From Colias croceus (Eukaryota; Arthropoda; Insecta; Lepidoptera; Pieridae): a stretch of DNA of 64,000 bases. Both the position numbers and the translations under genes were made by a program. Position 1 is the stretch's first letter, and each line of letters opens with the position of its first letter. The notes below the pieces were generated by a model, which was not told the origin of the DNA, did no database searches, and saw only the letters and a list, made by a program, of their open reading frames with translations. The stretch lies in NCBI RefSeq assembly GCF_905220415.1, contig NC_059543.1, forward strand, positions 1,302,001-1,366,000. The letters run 5' to 3'. This document shows, in pieces, positions 52,478 to 63,755 of the stretch.

Positions 52478-54116
52478 TATAAAATTGTCTGAAAATCAGT
52501 GGAAATGATAATATTTTGTTATTATGACAGGGACGTGCTTTTCAGGTTAAGTTTTGGCTCATGAAATTAGGATCTACCACAAAGCTATTAGTGTCGAAAT
52601 ATTGTCCTGAAATTGAATGGTCCTAGATTTTGAAATTACCATTATAAAGTGAAATATGGATAGAACGTCACTTAACAGACTTTATTTTTCTTTATTCATC
52701 TTAATAAAAACATGACACACATAAATAAAACAAGAACAAAAAAAAGTCTTCAGGGATCTTGCTGCAAATTCTCCATGCAACTTATTGCTTAACATTCCAA
52801 TTATGTAATTCCAAAATCTTAATATTCGCTCACTTCTACATAACAAACATTACTTGGCATCTATTTATTCATAACTTTATAACAACAATCATTGCCACAA
52901 GAAATACATGAAACATTTGCTGGGTAAAGACAAAAATACCAAGCAATTCCACTTTCTAGAGAGATCACAACTTTTATACGACGACCGCTCGATCCGTGGA
53001 CCTATGTAAATTTTATCGTCGCGGATAAAGTGCCTCGCCAGCTCTAAGGGTTGCCGTTTTATAAATTTCCGCAACGCGTTTTTGGGATGAGTTTCCACTT
53101 TTTCCTTGATTTATATTTTAGTTTTGTAAACTATGGTATTGAGTTGACTATGTTTCAAAAATTTGCAAATTTGAATACAAAAATATTAACTGTGATTCAA
53201 TGTTTCATTGATAGTCAATGATTGGCTGACTATCTGTCCAATAACAAAGTATAAAATCTTTATCATAATATGATAATAATAAATGCCGACTGAGATACCT
53301 CTTACCAGATCATTTTCACTCCTTCTGGTCTGATGTTTGTTTTGCTATAAATAAAATAAAATTGCTATCAGTATTAGTAACCGAAAAAAAAAGTCTAACT
53401 GTTCTATTTAATTCACATTGATAATGTACAGAACTTGTACAGAACATAAAAATATAACTCATATTCGAGATACATATAACCTAATAGAGAAGATAGTACC
53501 TACTCTGCAAATGGTCGTCACTGATTATTGTAAAGGTCAGTTACCATTTGAATGCATAAAGGCTCTTGAATAACGAGAAATCATGGCGTAATTGCAGTCT
53601 AAATTCTGAAAAGCAGCCCGACCATTTTCGAGAGGTACCGTTCGAAATACACCCGCAATTGTCAATTAGGCTTCATTAGTTTGTCTGGGTAGGCTAACCC
53701 TCTAATGGGAGTTCCGTGTTAGGCTTTTTAAATATTTACTATTCTGGAAATACACACTCATACATAAATTCATACTTTTAAACCGCTTTTGGCGGTGCAT
53801 AACGTTCGTTTAGTATTAAATAATAAATTCGTAATTCCAATATTCTGGTTTTCAGATTAGTTTTTATATAGAATCGTCGAAATAAGTATTTTATGTTCTG
53901 GCTTCCGGTTTATCTTCCTTAAAGTAAATAAATAAAAATAATTGGGAGAAGGAAAAATAATAACGGTGATCCTTATCGAATTGAATGCTTACATTTTATT
54001 TTATTGATGAAACACGAAAATAGCTTATCAGAACAGAGCATCGATTTTATTTTTATTTCTTAAATGATACTTTTACAAATCCTTCATAATTTAGCAGCAA
54101 CATCCTTTCTACTAAT
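52478..54116. other. No gene recognised
   Basis: 1.6 kb of AT-rich sequence. The minus-strand frame at 52889-53098 crosses a GC-richer patch (ACGACGACCGCTCGATCCGT on the plus strand) but has no known motif. No repeats recognised. Confidence 0.35.
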
Positions 54117-54327
54117 TCCTACTAATATTAAAAATGCGAAAGTTTGTGAGGATGCATATATGTGTATTGTGTATGTATGTTTGTTAGTCTTTCACGCAAA
54201 TACTACTGAACCGATTACAAAGAAATTTAGCACACAAAACGGGTTTTATCCCGGAAATCCCACGGGAACGGGAACTATGCGGGGTTTTTTTTTGATAACG
54301 CGGGCGAAGCCGCGAGCGGAAAGCTAG
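54117..54327 (+). mobile_element. HelK non-autonomous Helitron
   Basis: Starts TCCTACTAATATTAAAAATG (preceded by T rather than A), then GTTTGTGAGGATG. Ends GGAAAGCTAG before T. Hairpin GCGGGCGAAGCCGCGAGC. The 87-codon frame running through it is an artefact. Confidence 0.85.
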
Positions 54328-55833
54328 TTTTCAATAAATGTGTAACAGTAGATATTCGTACACGTCTCACGTCAAACAAGAACTTCTGCACCCAGAGATT
54401 TTTGACCATGCAACTTTAAAACAGAATCCACTACATATCAAATAAATAAAATAGATTACCTATCTCATTCTGGCGTGTACGTGATACGACTGGATCGCCA
54501 ACACAATTCGGTAAAGTAAATTGGAAGGAATTGTAGTTAGTTTGAGGAAAAGGCCCTTCCTTGGAGAACCATTTTTCAAACTAGCTACATCAGTGATTTA
54601 CCCCTGGCAGCGTGATTGTGGTGTGCTTTATTGTTCTGGAGGATTATGTTCTTTGTTTTGTTTTGATTATGTGTTATTTTTAATAGGATATGTTTAATAG
54701 GTCTACTTAACCCGTTTAACAAGACATAATATGATTTAAATTCGGGATTAATTAAAATAACATAACCTCTCTGTAAAAACTTACTGTGATTTTAAAATTC
54801 TAAATATTCTTTATTATATAACATAAAATTGACTATCCGACCAACCGACCGTGAAAATTTTATAAAATTATAACAGCAATATTAAGCTATATTTATTATA
54901 GATACGTATTTCTATAGATATAGATAGATTCAAGTACCTATATACTTACAACATTAAAATACACAATGTAGCTATATCAATACTGCCCCGCAGTTTCACC
55001 TGTGGATAATTCACTATATAGAAAATACTAAACATTTCGAGTTTTTTGGTACATAAACTATTATATACCTACTGACGAATTTCGTCAAAATCCACACAGA
55101 AGTTATGGCGTGACTTAGTTACAAGGATCCTGCTTTTATCAAAACTCCCTTTGTATATGCCTATGTCTCGTATGGATAATATACTTACCTACTTGATGTT
55201 TTAAGGATCCATTAATCAAAACTTTCCATTTTATTATACTCCTGTATTCGTAGTATAGATAATAGACATGGTGTATGTTTTAATAAATGCGATGTCTCCA
55301 TTTCAACACACCATAACGCGACCGCATCTCTTGCTCTTATCTTTTCAATTTACGTAATGCAGTTTTCTAAAATATTACGTGCAAATCGCGGCAAGGATCA
55401 AAGGTAATGCTATCAAAGCAGATAAGGAACCGTGGATCTTGGGTTGACTAGATATGACTTGATCCAACTGAGCTATGATACCTAATGGTAAGCAACACCG
55501 CCCATGAACATTTACCATCTATGCAAATGCTTTGTTTTAAAGTGATACAGAAGAAAAAGAAAGACGATGGGGAAAAAAGTAGCGGTTGGGATTCACAAGT
55601 ATAAACAATCATTTGAACTGCTACCTATTGTCGAATTATTAGTTCTGAATGCTAAATGTTTCGCCGGTTTAAAAAAAAAAAAAACTACGAATTTAATAAA
55701 ACTATTTCTGTTAATGTTTCAATTTTCTAATTTGTGTTCTATGCACTGGCAATTTAGCTAATTTGCACCTGATTGAATATAGGAATACATCTATAATAAT
55801 TATAAAATGTAATACGACCTTTTTATTAATTAA
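54328..55833. other. No gene; possible eroded Helitron and SINE relics
   Basis: 54980-55259 contains GCCCCGCAGTTTCACCTGTG and, at the other end, CGTAGTATAGAT, suggestive of an eroded minus-strand Helitron without intact ends. 55478-55520 (AATGGTAAGCAACACCGCCC) resembles a block in lepidopteran retroposon tails. An A-run sits at 55671-55684. No coding frame supported. Confidence 0.3.
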
Positions 55834-55996
55834 CTAGCTTCCGCCCGCGACTCCGTCCGCGCGAAAAATTAAGAAAAATTAAGATTTTTTTTCTACGTAT
55901 TAAAAAGTATCCTATTTTATGCCCAGGATAATAAGGTATAATTATACCAAGTTTCATCGAAATCGAACCGTTAGTTTTCACGTGATGCCTGAACAT

Positions 55997-56037
<41 letters not shown>

Positions 56038-56119
56038 AAATTTTTTAATCACATATTTGGGCTTGGTATCGATCCAGTAATTTTCAATGTACAGAATTGA
56101 CCCTTTTACAGATTTATTA
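55834..56119 (-). mobile_element. HelD Helitron, interrupted at its 5' end by a second HelD
   Basis: Minus strand: 3' end GCGGACGGAGTCGCGGGCGG then AAGCTAG before T. The family's 5' block up to AATAAATCTGTAAAAGGG is present, but the first bases are displaced to 56641-56650 (plus strand TATGTA) beyond the second copy. About 180 bp between AATTAAG and the CATAGACG region are deleted compared with 1234. Confidence 0.8.
55997..56035 (-). repeat. (GACA)n microsatellite inside HelD
   Basis: About nine GACA units, the complement of the TGTC tract in the plus-strand HelD copies. Confidence 0.9.
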
Positions 56120-56238
56120 TCTATACATATAATAAATATGTAGAAGGGTCAATTCTGTACATTGAAAATATTGAAAAAATAAATAGCAGGGGGTGTTACT
56201 GGATCGATACCAAACCCAAATATGTAATTAAAAAAATT

Positions 56239-56311
<73 letters not shown>

Positions 56312-56640
56312 ATGTGAAGACATCACGTGAAAACTACCGGTTCGATTTCGATGAAACTTGGTATAATTATACCTTATTATCCTGGGCCTAAAATAGGATA
56401 TTTTTTATCCTGGAAAAATACGTAGAAAAAAAAATAATCTTACTTTTTCAGTTATCCATAGACGTTGTTCTGTAGAACCGCGAACACACGTTGCGTATTA
56501 TTAATTTATTATAGGCCTAGCCGTATTTGGGTCAGATAGATATTTATAAGATGTCATTGTCAGAGTTACTCAAAATGGAGAAACAAACCATCCACGCGAA
56601 GACCGACATCCGCGCGGACGGAGTCGCGGGCGGAAGCTAG
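56120..56640 (+). mobile_element. HelD Helitron inserted head-to-head into the previous HelD
   Basis: Starts TCTATACATATAATAAATAT after A 56119 and ends CGGAAGCTAG before T 56641. Body as in 1234-1717, with an extra ATTAATTT and a longer TGTC array. It sits exactly between A and T of the older minus-strand copy's terminus. Confidence 0.85.
56241..56310 (+). repeat. (TGTC)17 microsatellite inside HelD
   Basis: About 17 TGTC units, twice as long as the tract at 1355. Confidence 0.9.
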
Positions 56641-56650
56641 TATGTAATAA

Positions 56651-57166
56651 ATAACCGAATGCTATGCTGTATCCAGCACTATAGCTCCTTGATAGCAACG
56701 GTTCGATGCAATGATTCGTTTTACCCCACGATTCTAGAGACTATAAAAGTAAATTGAAAATGTGTTGGAGGGTGATTTCTTCACCTGATAATCTATTGCT
56801 AATCCGGAAGATATATACCAACTTACATTTTCTCGAGATCTGAAGTTTTGGGAAAATCTGCGTTTAAAGGTAGGTAAAGTTTATCTGTGGTTCCTTTGTA
56901 ATTTTTAAAAATTTTCTCATTTATTATCTAAGATTAAAGATTAATGAAATTTGACGCTTCTATAAAGGTATTATTAAAAAATTGTATCCTAACAACTCAC
57001 GTAGAAACATGCATTATTTTCAGTAACTTATTTTTCATATAAAATTATCGTATAATTATATTACGTAGGTACATAAATTCTATTTATTATTAATGCTATA
57101 AATGTATAATATTTAATTGAGAAATTAAGTATTTCAATCAAATACCTTCTGTTTGATTATAATTAA
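56651..57166. other. No recognisable feature
   Basis: AT-rich, nothing recognised. Confidence 0.4.
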
Positions 57167-57373
57167 CTAGCTGCTCCGCGCGGTTTCACCCCTGTGGCTC
57201 CTCTCCTGTTGGTCGTAGCGTGATGATATAATAATATAGCCTATAGCCTTCCTCGATAAATGAGCTATCTAACACCGAAAGAATTTTTCAAATCGGACCA
57301 GTAGTTCCCGAGATTAGCGCGTTCAAACAAACAAACAAACAAACTCTTCAGCTTTATAATATTATAGTATAGA
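57167..57373 (-). mobile_element. HelA non-autonomous Helitron
   Basis: Minus strand: starts TCTATACTATAATATTATAA after A and ends GCGGAGCAGCTAG before T. Four GTTT units. The hairpin is altered (AGGGGTGAAACCGCGC). Confidence 0.85.
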
Positions 57374-57543
57374 TTAAAACTGAAACAACAATTTATGATA
57401 TTCATTAAAAGGTTATCATTCTGAATTGCGTTCAGTTATTACAACAAGCTTAAACAAGTGGATTCTCTTGAATAGATCATGTTGGAATAATTTGGTGTAA
57501 TTATTTAAGTAGATTTATTTATTCTAAAAAAAATATATGCCTA

Positions 57544-57944
57544 TACAGGGTTACTTGTAAAACACCAGCAACCTCGCAGGACAAGATAGCTAACATCATA
57601 AATAACAACATTTGTTCTACGACTTTTGATAATTTGTTAGATTTTATTTTCATACAAAAATAAATATTCATTTAATTTTCCGTTTGAATATTATAAACTC
57701 TACGCGCATTTCAAAAATTACGTAAACAAGAAGCGAACGGGAGGGGAAAGGGGACGTCGCGTCGTCCTTTCGATAATGAATAGAACATAGACTTACAAAT
57801 GTTAGGAGAGTACAATAAAAGCTTAAAAAATCATTTAAAAATAATTTATTGCGTTATGCCAAAAGTCGTAGAACAAATGTTGTTACTTATGATGTTAGCT
57901 ATCTTGTCCTGCGAGGTTGCCGGTGTTTTACAAATAACCCTGTA
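57544..57944. mobile_element. 401-bp MITE with 85-bp inverted ends, TA target duplication
   Basis: TACAGGGTTACTTGTAAAAC... and its inverted partner ...GTTTTACAAATAACCCTGTA pair over about 85 bp with three mismatches and are flanked by TA. The interior holds a GC-rich patch (GCGAACGGGAGGGGAAAG) and no ORF. The outer TACAGGG resembles the 27227 element, but the rest of the arms is unrelated. Confidence 0.85.
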
Positions 57945-58542
57945 TACATTATTTTAATATCAGTGAAAGAATTACATGAAAGTATTATTTTATTGTAATT
58001 TTCGTTATTTCAATAGTTTTTAGTACGAAACGTACAATCAAATCTCTACCATAAATTTCGACAAAGACCACACAGTTACATAAGAAAATATGAAACTTAT
58101 CTCATTGCAGACAATACAGTTACGTCGAACAAAAGCCGAGCACCCGCCAGCCGCCTTATCAGTTTCTACCTCAATATTGTAATTAGGGCGGGCAATAAAA
58201 CTTTGACAATTAAATGTGACTCAGTGGAGCCGCGATAAGATGTCCTTACTGGGGCACTTTGCCCATTAACGGGTGCCCCAAGCTTGGAGCTCAAACGGAT
58301 TCCTAGATGCGAATGCGGCACGGTTGGGGCCCCAAGTTTTATTTTTTCTTTCATTTTTTAACTACCTAGATTTTATTATATATGTATTAGTGTTCTCTAA
58401 CGTTCTGTGACGTTCTGTTTCTTCATATTGATTATAAATTGCTAATATTTTGAACTAGAACTGTTCAATTTTACCGGTATTATGTATTAAAAATATAGAA
58501 CAGATTCAAGACGGCGATCATTAAAATATCACTAGTTTTTAA
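57945..58542. other. No gene; GC-richer patch with short inverted repeats
   Basis: 58185-58340 contains GGGGCAC...GTGCCCC and CTTGGAGC / TTGGGGCCCCAA. The frame on the minus strand over this patch has no recognised motif. Otherwise AT-rich. Confidence 0.35.
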
Positions 58543-58689
58543 GGGCCAGTTTCACCGCTTGCCGATAATGTTAAATTTATGATAGTCTAATTAAAACTAT
58601 TTGACGTACATTTTTATACATTATATAAAATTTTATCTGACAGATAATTTAAACTGAACTGTGAACACATCCAGAAGCTGTGAAACTTT
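58543..58689. mobile_element. Degenerate MITE (GGGCCAGTTTCACC end)
   Basis: The left end GGGCCAGTTTCACCGCTTG follows TAA. The right end GAAGCTGTGAAACTTTTA is a decayed inverted partner (about 10 bp still match). TAA plus a GG-start end fits a PIF/Harbinger-type MITE. Confidence 0.5.
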
Positions 58690-59280
58690 TATTTTTCAAT
58701 ATATGAGCTTTAATTTTTCATTATTTATCAATTGGTTTTCATTATTATGAGTTTTCTTGTCATAAAACAAGTTAAAATCTACAACTAACTGTGCAAAGCA
58801 GGTTTTAAAATGTGTATTAACACTCCGGTACATGGAACTATACTACAAAATATATTTATATCATGTCCTTTTTCCGCAGAGCCGAAGGATACATTACCGC
58901 GTGTGGCCCCACAAAACCGAAGTACGTCCCTGCATATAGCTTCAGCTAGAAATACTCTTGACATTAGAGTATTACTGCGGCTTTGAGAAGCTCCCTGACC
59001 GTTTGTGCGATACGATTCTGAAGCCTCATTGCTGAAATGGAATCGAAACAGTGGCTTTTACTCTTTGAATTATGTGAACTTGGATTTAATTAGAGCGGTT
59101 GCTTGTGGTTTGTGATGCCTTTGTATGTATAAAGTGATAATAGTTTTGATTATAATTAAATAAGTTTGAAAGTCTATGGTTATTTTTTTATTTAAATAAC
59201 ATATATCATAGTTTAATGTAGAAATTAAGCTAATCTATAGTATTTTCTAGTGTTTGATTTAACGCGTGTATTATACATTT
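58690..59280. other. No gene recognised
   Basis: 58878-58950 is GC-richer and open in one frame after a pyrimidine-AG (TTTTTCCGCAG), reading EGYITACGPTKPKYVPAYSF then stop. I do not recognise it, and there is no start or partner exon. The rest is AT-rich. Confidence 0.25.
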
Positions 59281-59448
59281 AGAAATTAAAGACTTTTTAA
59301 CGGATTTTAAACGCAAGTTATTCATTCAGGTCACGCGGTCACGGTCATTCTCCCCGTGACCATGCTCGCTGTAAAGTGTTCGAAACGTCGGGAAAATAAT
59401 ATAATGAATAAATCGCGTTTAAAATTCGTTAAAAAGTCTTTAATTTCT
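59281..59448. mobile_element. 168-bp MITE with 34-bp inverted ends
   Basis: AGAAATTAAAGACTTTTTAA... (59281-59314) and its inverted partner (59415-59448) match at 33 of 34 positions. The interior has GTCACGGTCATTCTCCCCGT, with a small GTCACGG/CCGTGAC stem, then GTTCGAAACGTCGGG. TTA/TAA on the borders suggests a TA or TTA duplication. Confidence 0.75.
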
Positions 59449-60084
59449 AAGCTAATCTATGTTACCTACCTCAAATATCCTGTTCGTTGAACTTTAGAAT
59501 TATTCTTGCAAACCAGCGAAATAACTATCTACCCAAAAAGAAACTAAATACTACCCTTTTAAGCTCTTAATCATACAATCATTCATTACATCCTTCATTA
59601 GTTGTAAATTCATTAACTTCAACTGAAAAATGCTCCGTAAAATCCACAAGGGAAAATACAGCTTTTGCTCTTTTGAAATCGTTACAATTTAATGCTCAAA
59701 GAACACGTACAAACTTAATTAACACAATTAAAGTCGCCATTTTTATGAGCTCCTTAAACATTTCCAACATTAGTTATAATTGGCAAAACTTCTTGCGACG
59801 GCTGCGAACCGCCAACTTTTACTTATGCTTCTTTAATTGCATTTATTACTTTTCTACCACTATTAAACCGTCGTTCTGAGAGATATATTACGCTCCTTAA
59901 TAGCATCGTTTTCCTTCCGAATGTTTATTAAGAAGGACAGCGGGGAGGCGCACTTGACTTGCGGGAAGATTGGTGAAATAGATACCAATTATGTAATACC
60001 TATTTATCAACATAGGTGAGAATATAATGTGAATGCTTTATACTAATACGTGCTGATGCTCGTAATTCACACGATTATTCAATA
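59449..60084. other. No recognisable feature
   Basis: AT-rich. The 68-codon frame at 59673 shows no known motif. Confidence 0.35.
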
Positions 60085-60282
60085 CTAGCTGCGCCTCGCG
60101 GTTTCATCCGCGTGGCTCCGCTCCGGTTGACCCTAACGGGATGATATAGCCTATATATGGCCTTCCTCGATAAATGGGCTATCCACCGAAATAATTTTTA
60201 AATCGGACCAGTTATAGTTCCTGAGATTAACGCATTCATAAACAAACAAACAAACTTTTCAGCTTTATATTATCAGTATAGA
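60085..60282 (-). mobile_element. HelA non-autonomous Helitron
   Basis: Minus strand: starts TCTATACTGATAATATAAAG after A and ends GAGGCGCAGCTAG before T. Hairpin GCGGATGAAACCGC. Its 5' end is 4 bp from the CTAG of the next Helitron. Confidence 0.85.
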
Positions 60283-60286
60283 TAAA

Positions 60287-60529
60287 CTAGCTTTCCACCC
60301 GCGGCATCGCCCGCGCAGTCAAAGAAAAACCCGCATAGTTCCCGTTCCCGTGGGATTTCCGGGATAAAACCTATCCTATGTCCTTTCTCGGGTATCAAAA
60401 TATCTCTATACCAAATTTCATGCAAATTGGTTCAGTAGGTACACAGGTTCAGTAGTTAAGGGCTTAGGCGTTATTGAGTAACAGACAGACAGACAGAGTT
60501 ACTTTCGCATTTATAATATTAAGTAGGGA
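60287..60529 (-). mobile_element. HelB non-autonomous Helitron
   Basis: Minus strand: starts TCCCTACTTAATATTATAAA after A and ends GGAAAGCTAG before T. GGTTCAGTAG is duplicated around GTACACA on the plus strand. Hairpin GCGGGCGATGCCGCGGGT. Confidence 0.85.
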
Positions 60530-60651
60530 TGTAGGCTAAGTTACGAGCTTATACCACAGATTAATAATTGATAGTTATTGAAACTGTAAGAAGAAAGTAG
60601 GAAACTGTAAACATCTCTTTAATGTAGGTACTTCTGTAATGAATGAAGAAT

Positions 60652-60888
60652 GGAGAAATTCACGGCACAATCTGATCCCATACTAAGCTTTCGCTTGTGT
60701 TATGGAGAGATTGCTGATATACATACATATATATAGTTTCAAATAAATACCTACTTATATAGATAAGTAACACCCAGACACAGAGACATTATATCACACA
60801 AATATTTGCCCTGGGTGGGGATCGAACCCACGACCTCTGGCTTGGAAGGCTACCAATCACTACCAACTAAGCCAAACAGCAGTAGGTA
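60652..60888 (-). mobile_element. SINE-2, tRNA-derived
   Basis: On the minus strand the head has an A-box-like TTGGCTTAGTTGGTAG and a perfect T-arm/B-box GTGGGTTCGATCCCCAC, then CCAGGGCAAATATTTGTGTG, GTCTCTGTGTCTGGGTGTTA and a body ending near CACGGCACA reversed (plus strand ACGGCACAATCTGATCCC). A typical lepidopteran tRNA-SINE layout; no protein encoded. Transcription by Pol III is expected from the internal boxes. Confidence 0.8.
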
Positions 60889-61507
60889 GGTAACTATTAA
60901 TTATTATTATAATCTGTGATATAACTATTTTCTGATTGATGAAACTTATTTTGATCCGTCTGCTACAAAGCAAAAAAAAATAGATAACACGCTCAAAGCA
61001 ATAATTCTAAGGAAATTATCTCGCTCCCATATAATTCCTACGAAATAATCCCCCTGTCTCCGAGTTAAGGACACGCTAGCGAAAATACGACGGCAATTTT
61101 CCTGCATTTATAGAAAAATGGCTGTCGCTTAGCATTACGCATGGCCGTCTAGAGTATATCACAACTTGAAGGATGAGCACATTTGTTAAGCGGAGTTAGT
61201 TTTGTTTTATTTATTATGCCTCGTATGCTGTAATTAATAGCCTCTAGTTTCGTATGTGCGGCGTTGTTTGGAACATTTTTAAGACTTCGCGAGTTAGTGA
61301 AATTGCTGTTTTCGCTTGCATCTTTGATACAATAAAGCATTTAACTCCTATGTTGTCAGATTAATTGTTTTCAACACGCCTCTAATAATTTGATGATATG
61401 TACCTATTTTTTATGCTATAGTTTTTATTTACCTATCCTATCCTACAATAATAGATGTCAAAACCTGAAATTACTATTGTTGTTTCGGCTAATCCTAACT
61501 AAATTAA
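60889..61507. other. No recognisable feature
   Basis: AT-rich. The 63-codon minus-strand frame at 61149 has no known motif. Confidence 0.35.
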
Positions 61508-61692
61508 GTGCTGATTTACACAGGATCAGTAGACAAGTCAGTCGCGGCGCCGAATTTCGGCGTCTTTAACTGTTTACATAGACTTCAAGCCTCTGTACTG
61601 ACTTCAAATCTGTTTACACAGGGTTTTTTTTTGGGTCAGCACTGATTTGCCTCGAATTTGTAGTCAGTTACTGACCCTGTGTAAATCAGCAC
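61508..61692. mobile_element. 185-bp MITE with TAA target duplication
   Basis: GTGCTGATTTACACAGG and CCTGTGTAAATCAGCAC are perfect 17-bp inverted ends flanked by TAA on both sides. The interior repeats CTGACTTC/TCAGTACTGA-like motifs and AACTGTTTACATAG. PIF/Harbinger-type by its duplication. Confidence 0.8.
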
Positions 61693-63137
61693 TAACGTTA
61701 AGGTTCCACAAGAACGTTATACATTATTAACGTCTTTATTCAAACGTCATATTAATACTCGTTTTCCCCCATTATGAATAAAGAACATTGAAAAATTGAA
61801 TTCGCGGCTGTATTAATTCAGAAGCGACGTGATTCGCGAACCGTATCTAGAGTGATTACGTAGACGGTATTTACAGAGAGGGTAGCATGGTAGGCTTGAT
61901 TAGTTTTTAAATATTTCAAAGACACACACGTAAATTGTATACCGTGTATTAACATACACGTATAATGAAGGCAAATTAAAAAGGGTATCTACTTACACGT
62001 TTGTTTTAGACGTGATAAATAAAATGTAAATTCGTGTTAATGACGAGATATATTTTGTTATTTAAATAAATGAAAATATTTGTACCACGACTTACCTTAT
62101 TTTAATAGGCCCAGGACGTCTGTGTACCCACCAAAGAGAATACAAATACTACGTGTAGGTACCCACATTTTGTTTGTAAAATGTTTAGTTCTATGTAGGT
62201 AGTAGTATACCTGTCAAATTCCTATAAAATTTTTAAAACAATAGATTAGTAACTAGCAGATATTATAAGCAATGCCTTGTAGGTAGTACACGTACTTACA
62301 CCTTCTGCAAAAGTCCACTGCAAAGAATATCTCTAAAAAGAAATCTAAAAATTGATAGTGCTGTAACAAAACAACATTCAAGAAATAGAAAGGTAGTTAA
62401 ATGGAATTGATAAAAAACATAAAAGTTACATACATGAGTTTGTAAACCCGATCGCTATTGGAGCAAGATAATCCTGCCGATTGGTAGTACGCCAGGACCT
62501 CCATCCAACTGGCTTCCCGCCAGATCAAATGAGCTTAGTGATGTACGCATGTTGCCAGTTTAAATCGAATATTTTCTTTCAAAATTTAAACGATATCGCC
62601 CTGTGATATCGCCAATCTCTGTAAGTTTGACAACTGACGTTTTAATATACAGATAACGAATAATTGGACGTTGGAGATATAAAGTGAAGTGTTTCAAGGT
62701 GGTTCCAAGTGTTCCAAAATAAATGTCGAACTAGAGCATTCTGATATCCTGTTTATTTTCCAACTATAACATAATTTTGTACAATGAGCAACTTAATTAC
62801 AAAACAAATTAAATTTATCTATAGCGTCAATCTAAAAAATGATATTAATCAATTTGGTGACATCATTTTCGAAAACTTTTTTTTTTAATTCAAAACAAAC
62901 CTCCTTATTCAGTACATAATTATTATAGACAAAGAACATCACTAGTCACTACCCCGTTGTATTCTCGTGGAGATCAATGCGAACGCGGCTAAAAGCCTGT
63001 TACGGCGTCAATTAAACGGCTGCGCACGTATTATCGTTCCGAATAAAACTGACAGTGTACTTATTTAGTTGCTTGTTGTAATTTAATTGTATTGTCTTAC
63101 ATAAAGGCGTACGTATGTACCTTCTTATATACCTATA
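61693..63137. other. No gene recognised
   Basis: AT-rich. 62448-62560 is GC-richer (GCCAGGACCTCCATCCAACT, GGCTTCCCGCCAGATC) and open for about 30 codons on the minus strand, without a motif that I recognise. The remainder has nothing identifiable. Confidence 0.3.
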
Positions 63138-63516
63138 CTAGCTTACCGCCCGCGGCTTCGCCCGCTTTATCTAAAACCTACTAAATTATAAATATACTAA
63201 AACCTTCCTCTTGAATCATTCTATATATTTAAAAAAAAGACGTGTGGCACTCGGGGACTGCCGCGGCAAACACAGCGGCAAAGCATATATTGCATAGCAT
63301 GCCTTCAAGCCACACCTCCGAGCCCGTTGGAGTGGGGAGCGTGAGGTTTTTTCGTTACGGAATTTCTCGATTCGGTCCCCGCGCTCAAGGCCCGCGATAG
63401 AAGCTATGCAATAACTTAAAAAACCGCATCAAAATCCGTTGCGTAGTTTTAAAGATTTAAGCATACAAAGGGACATAGGGACAGAGAAAGCGACTTTGTT
63501 TTATACTATGTAGTGA
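63138..63516 (-). mobile_element. HelC Helitron interrupted by a family-M insertion
   Basis: Minus strand: starts TCACTACATAGTATAAAACA and ends GCGGTAAGCTAG before T. Without the insert at 63237-63415 and one copy of the 8-bp duplication it is a normal-size HelC. Confidence 0.85.
63237..63415 (+). mobile_element. Repeat family M inserted in HelC, TTAAAAAA target duplication
   Basis: GACGTGTGGCACTCGGGGAC ... GCCTTCAAGCCACACCTCCG ... GGGAGCGTGAGG ... GAAGCTATGCAATAAC. TTAAAAAA on both sides (63229-63236, 63416-63423) marks the insertion. The ends are not inverted repeats and there is no poly(A), so the class is uncertain. Confidence 0.8.
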
Positions 63517-63559
63517 TAGGTAGTGATTGAAGTATTAAGCGTAATAATCTACATATTAT

Positions 63560-63755
63560 GTAGCTTCGCCTACTTAGACTAAACGTTAACAAATTATTTT
63601 CTAAAATCTTCCTCGAGAAACATTCATAATATCATAATATTATACAATAATTAGATAGAATACATTAAAATAGGTACGTTACGCAGATTTATAGATCTAA
63701 GCATACAGGGACTGGCAGACAGTTAGGCCGATTTTGCATTATACTATGGAACATA
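63560..63755 (-). mobile_element. Degenerate HelC copy
   Basis: Plus strand AGCTTCGCCTACTTAGACTA, AAAATCTTCCTCGAGAAACA, TACGCAGATTTATAGATCTA, AGCATACAGGGAC and TTTTGCATTATACTATGGAA follow HelC block order with many changes. Both ends are eroded. Confidence 0.55.

Noticed and set aside
58878..58950. Exon starting after TTTTTCCGCAG
   Set aside because: One short frame with an early stop, no donor and no recognised protein; not supported beyond a note.
60815..60885. A genuine tRNA gene on the minus strand
   Set aside because: The T-arm is intact but it runs directly into the SINE-2 body found also at 1739; it is a SINE head.
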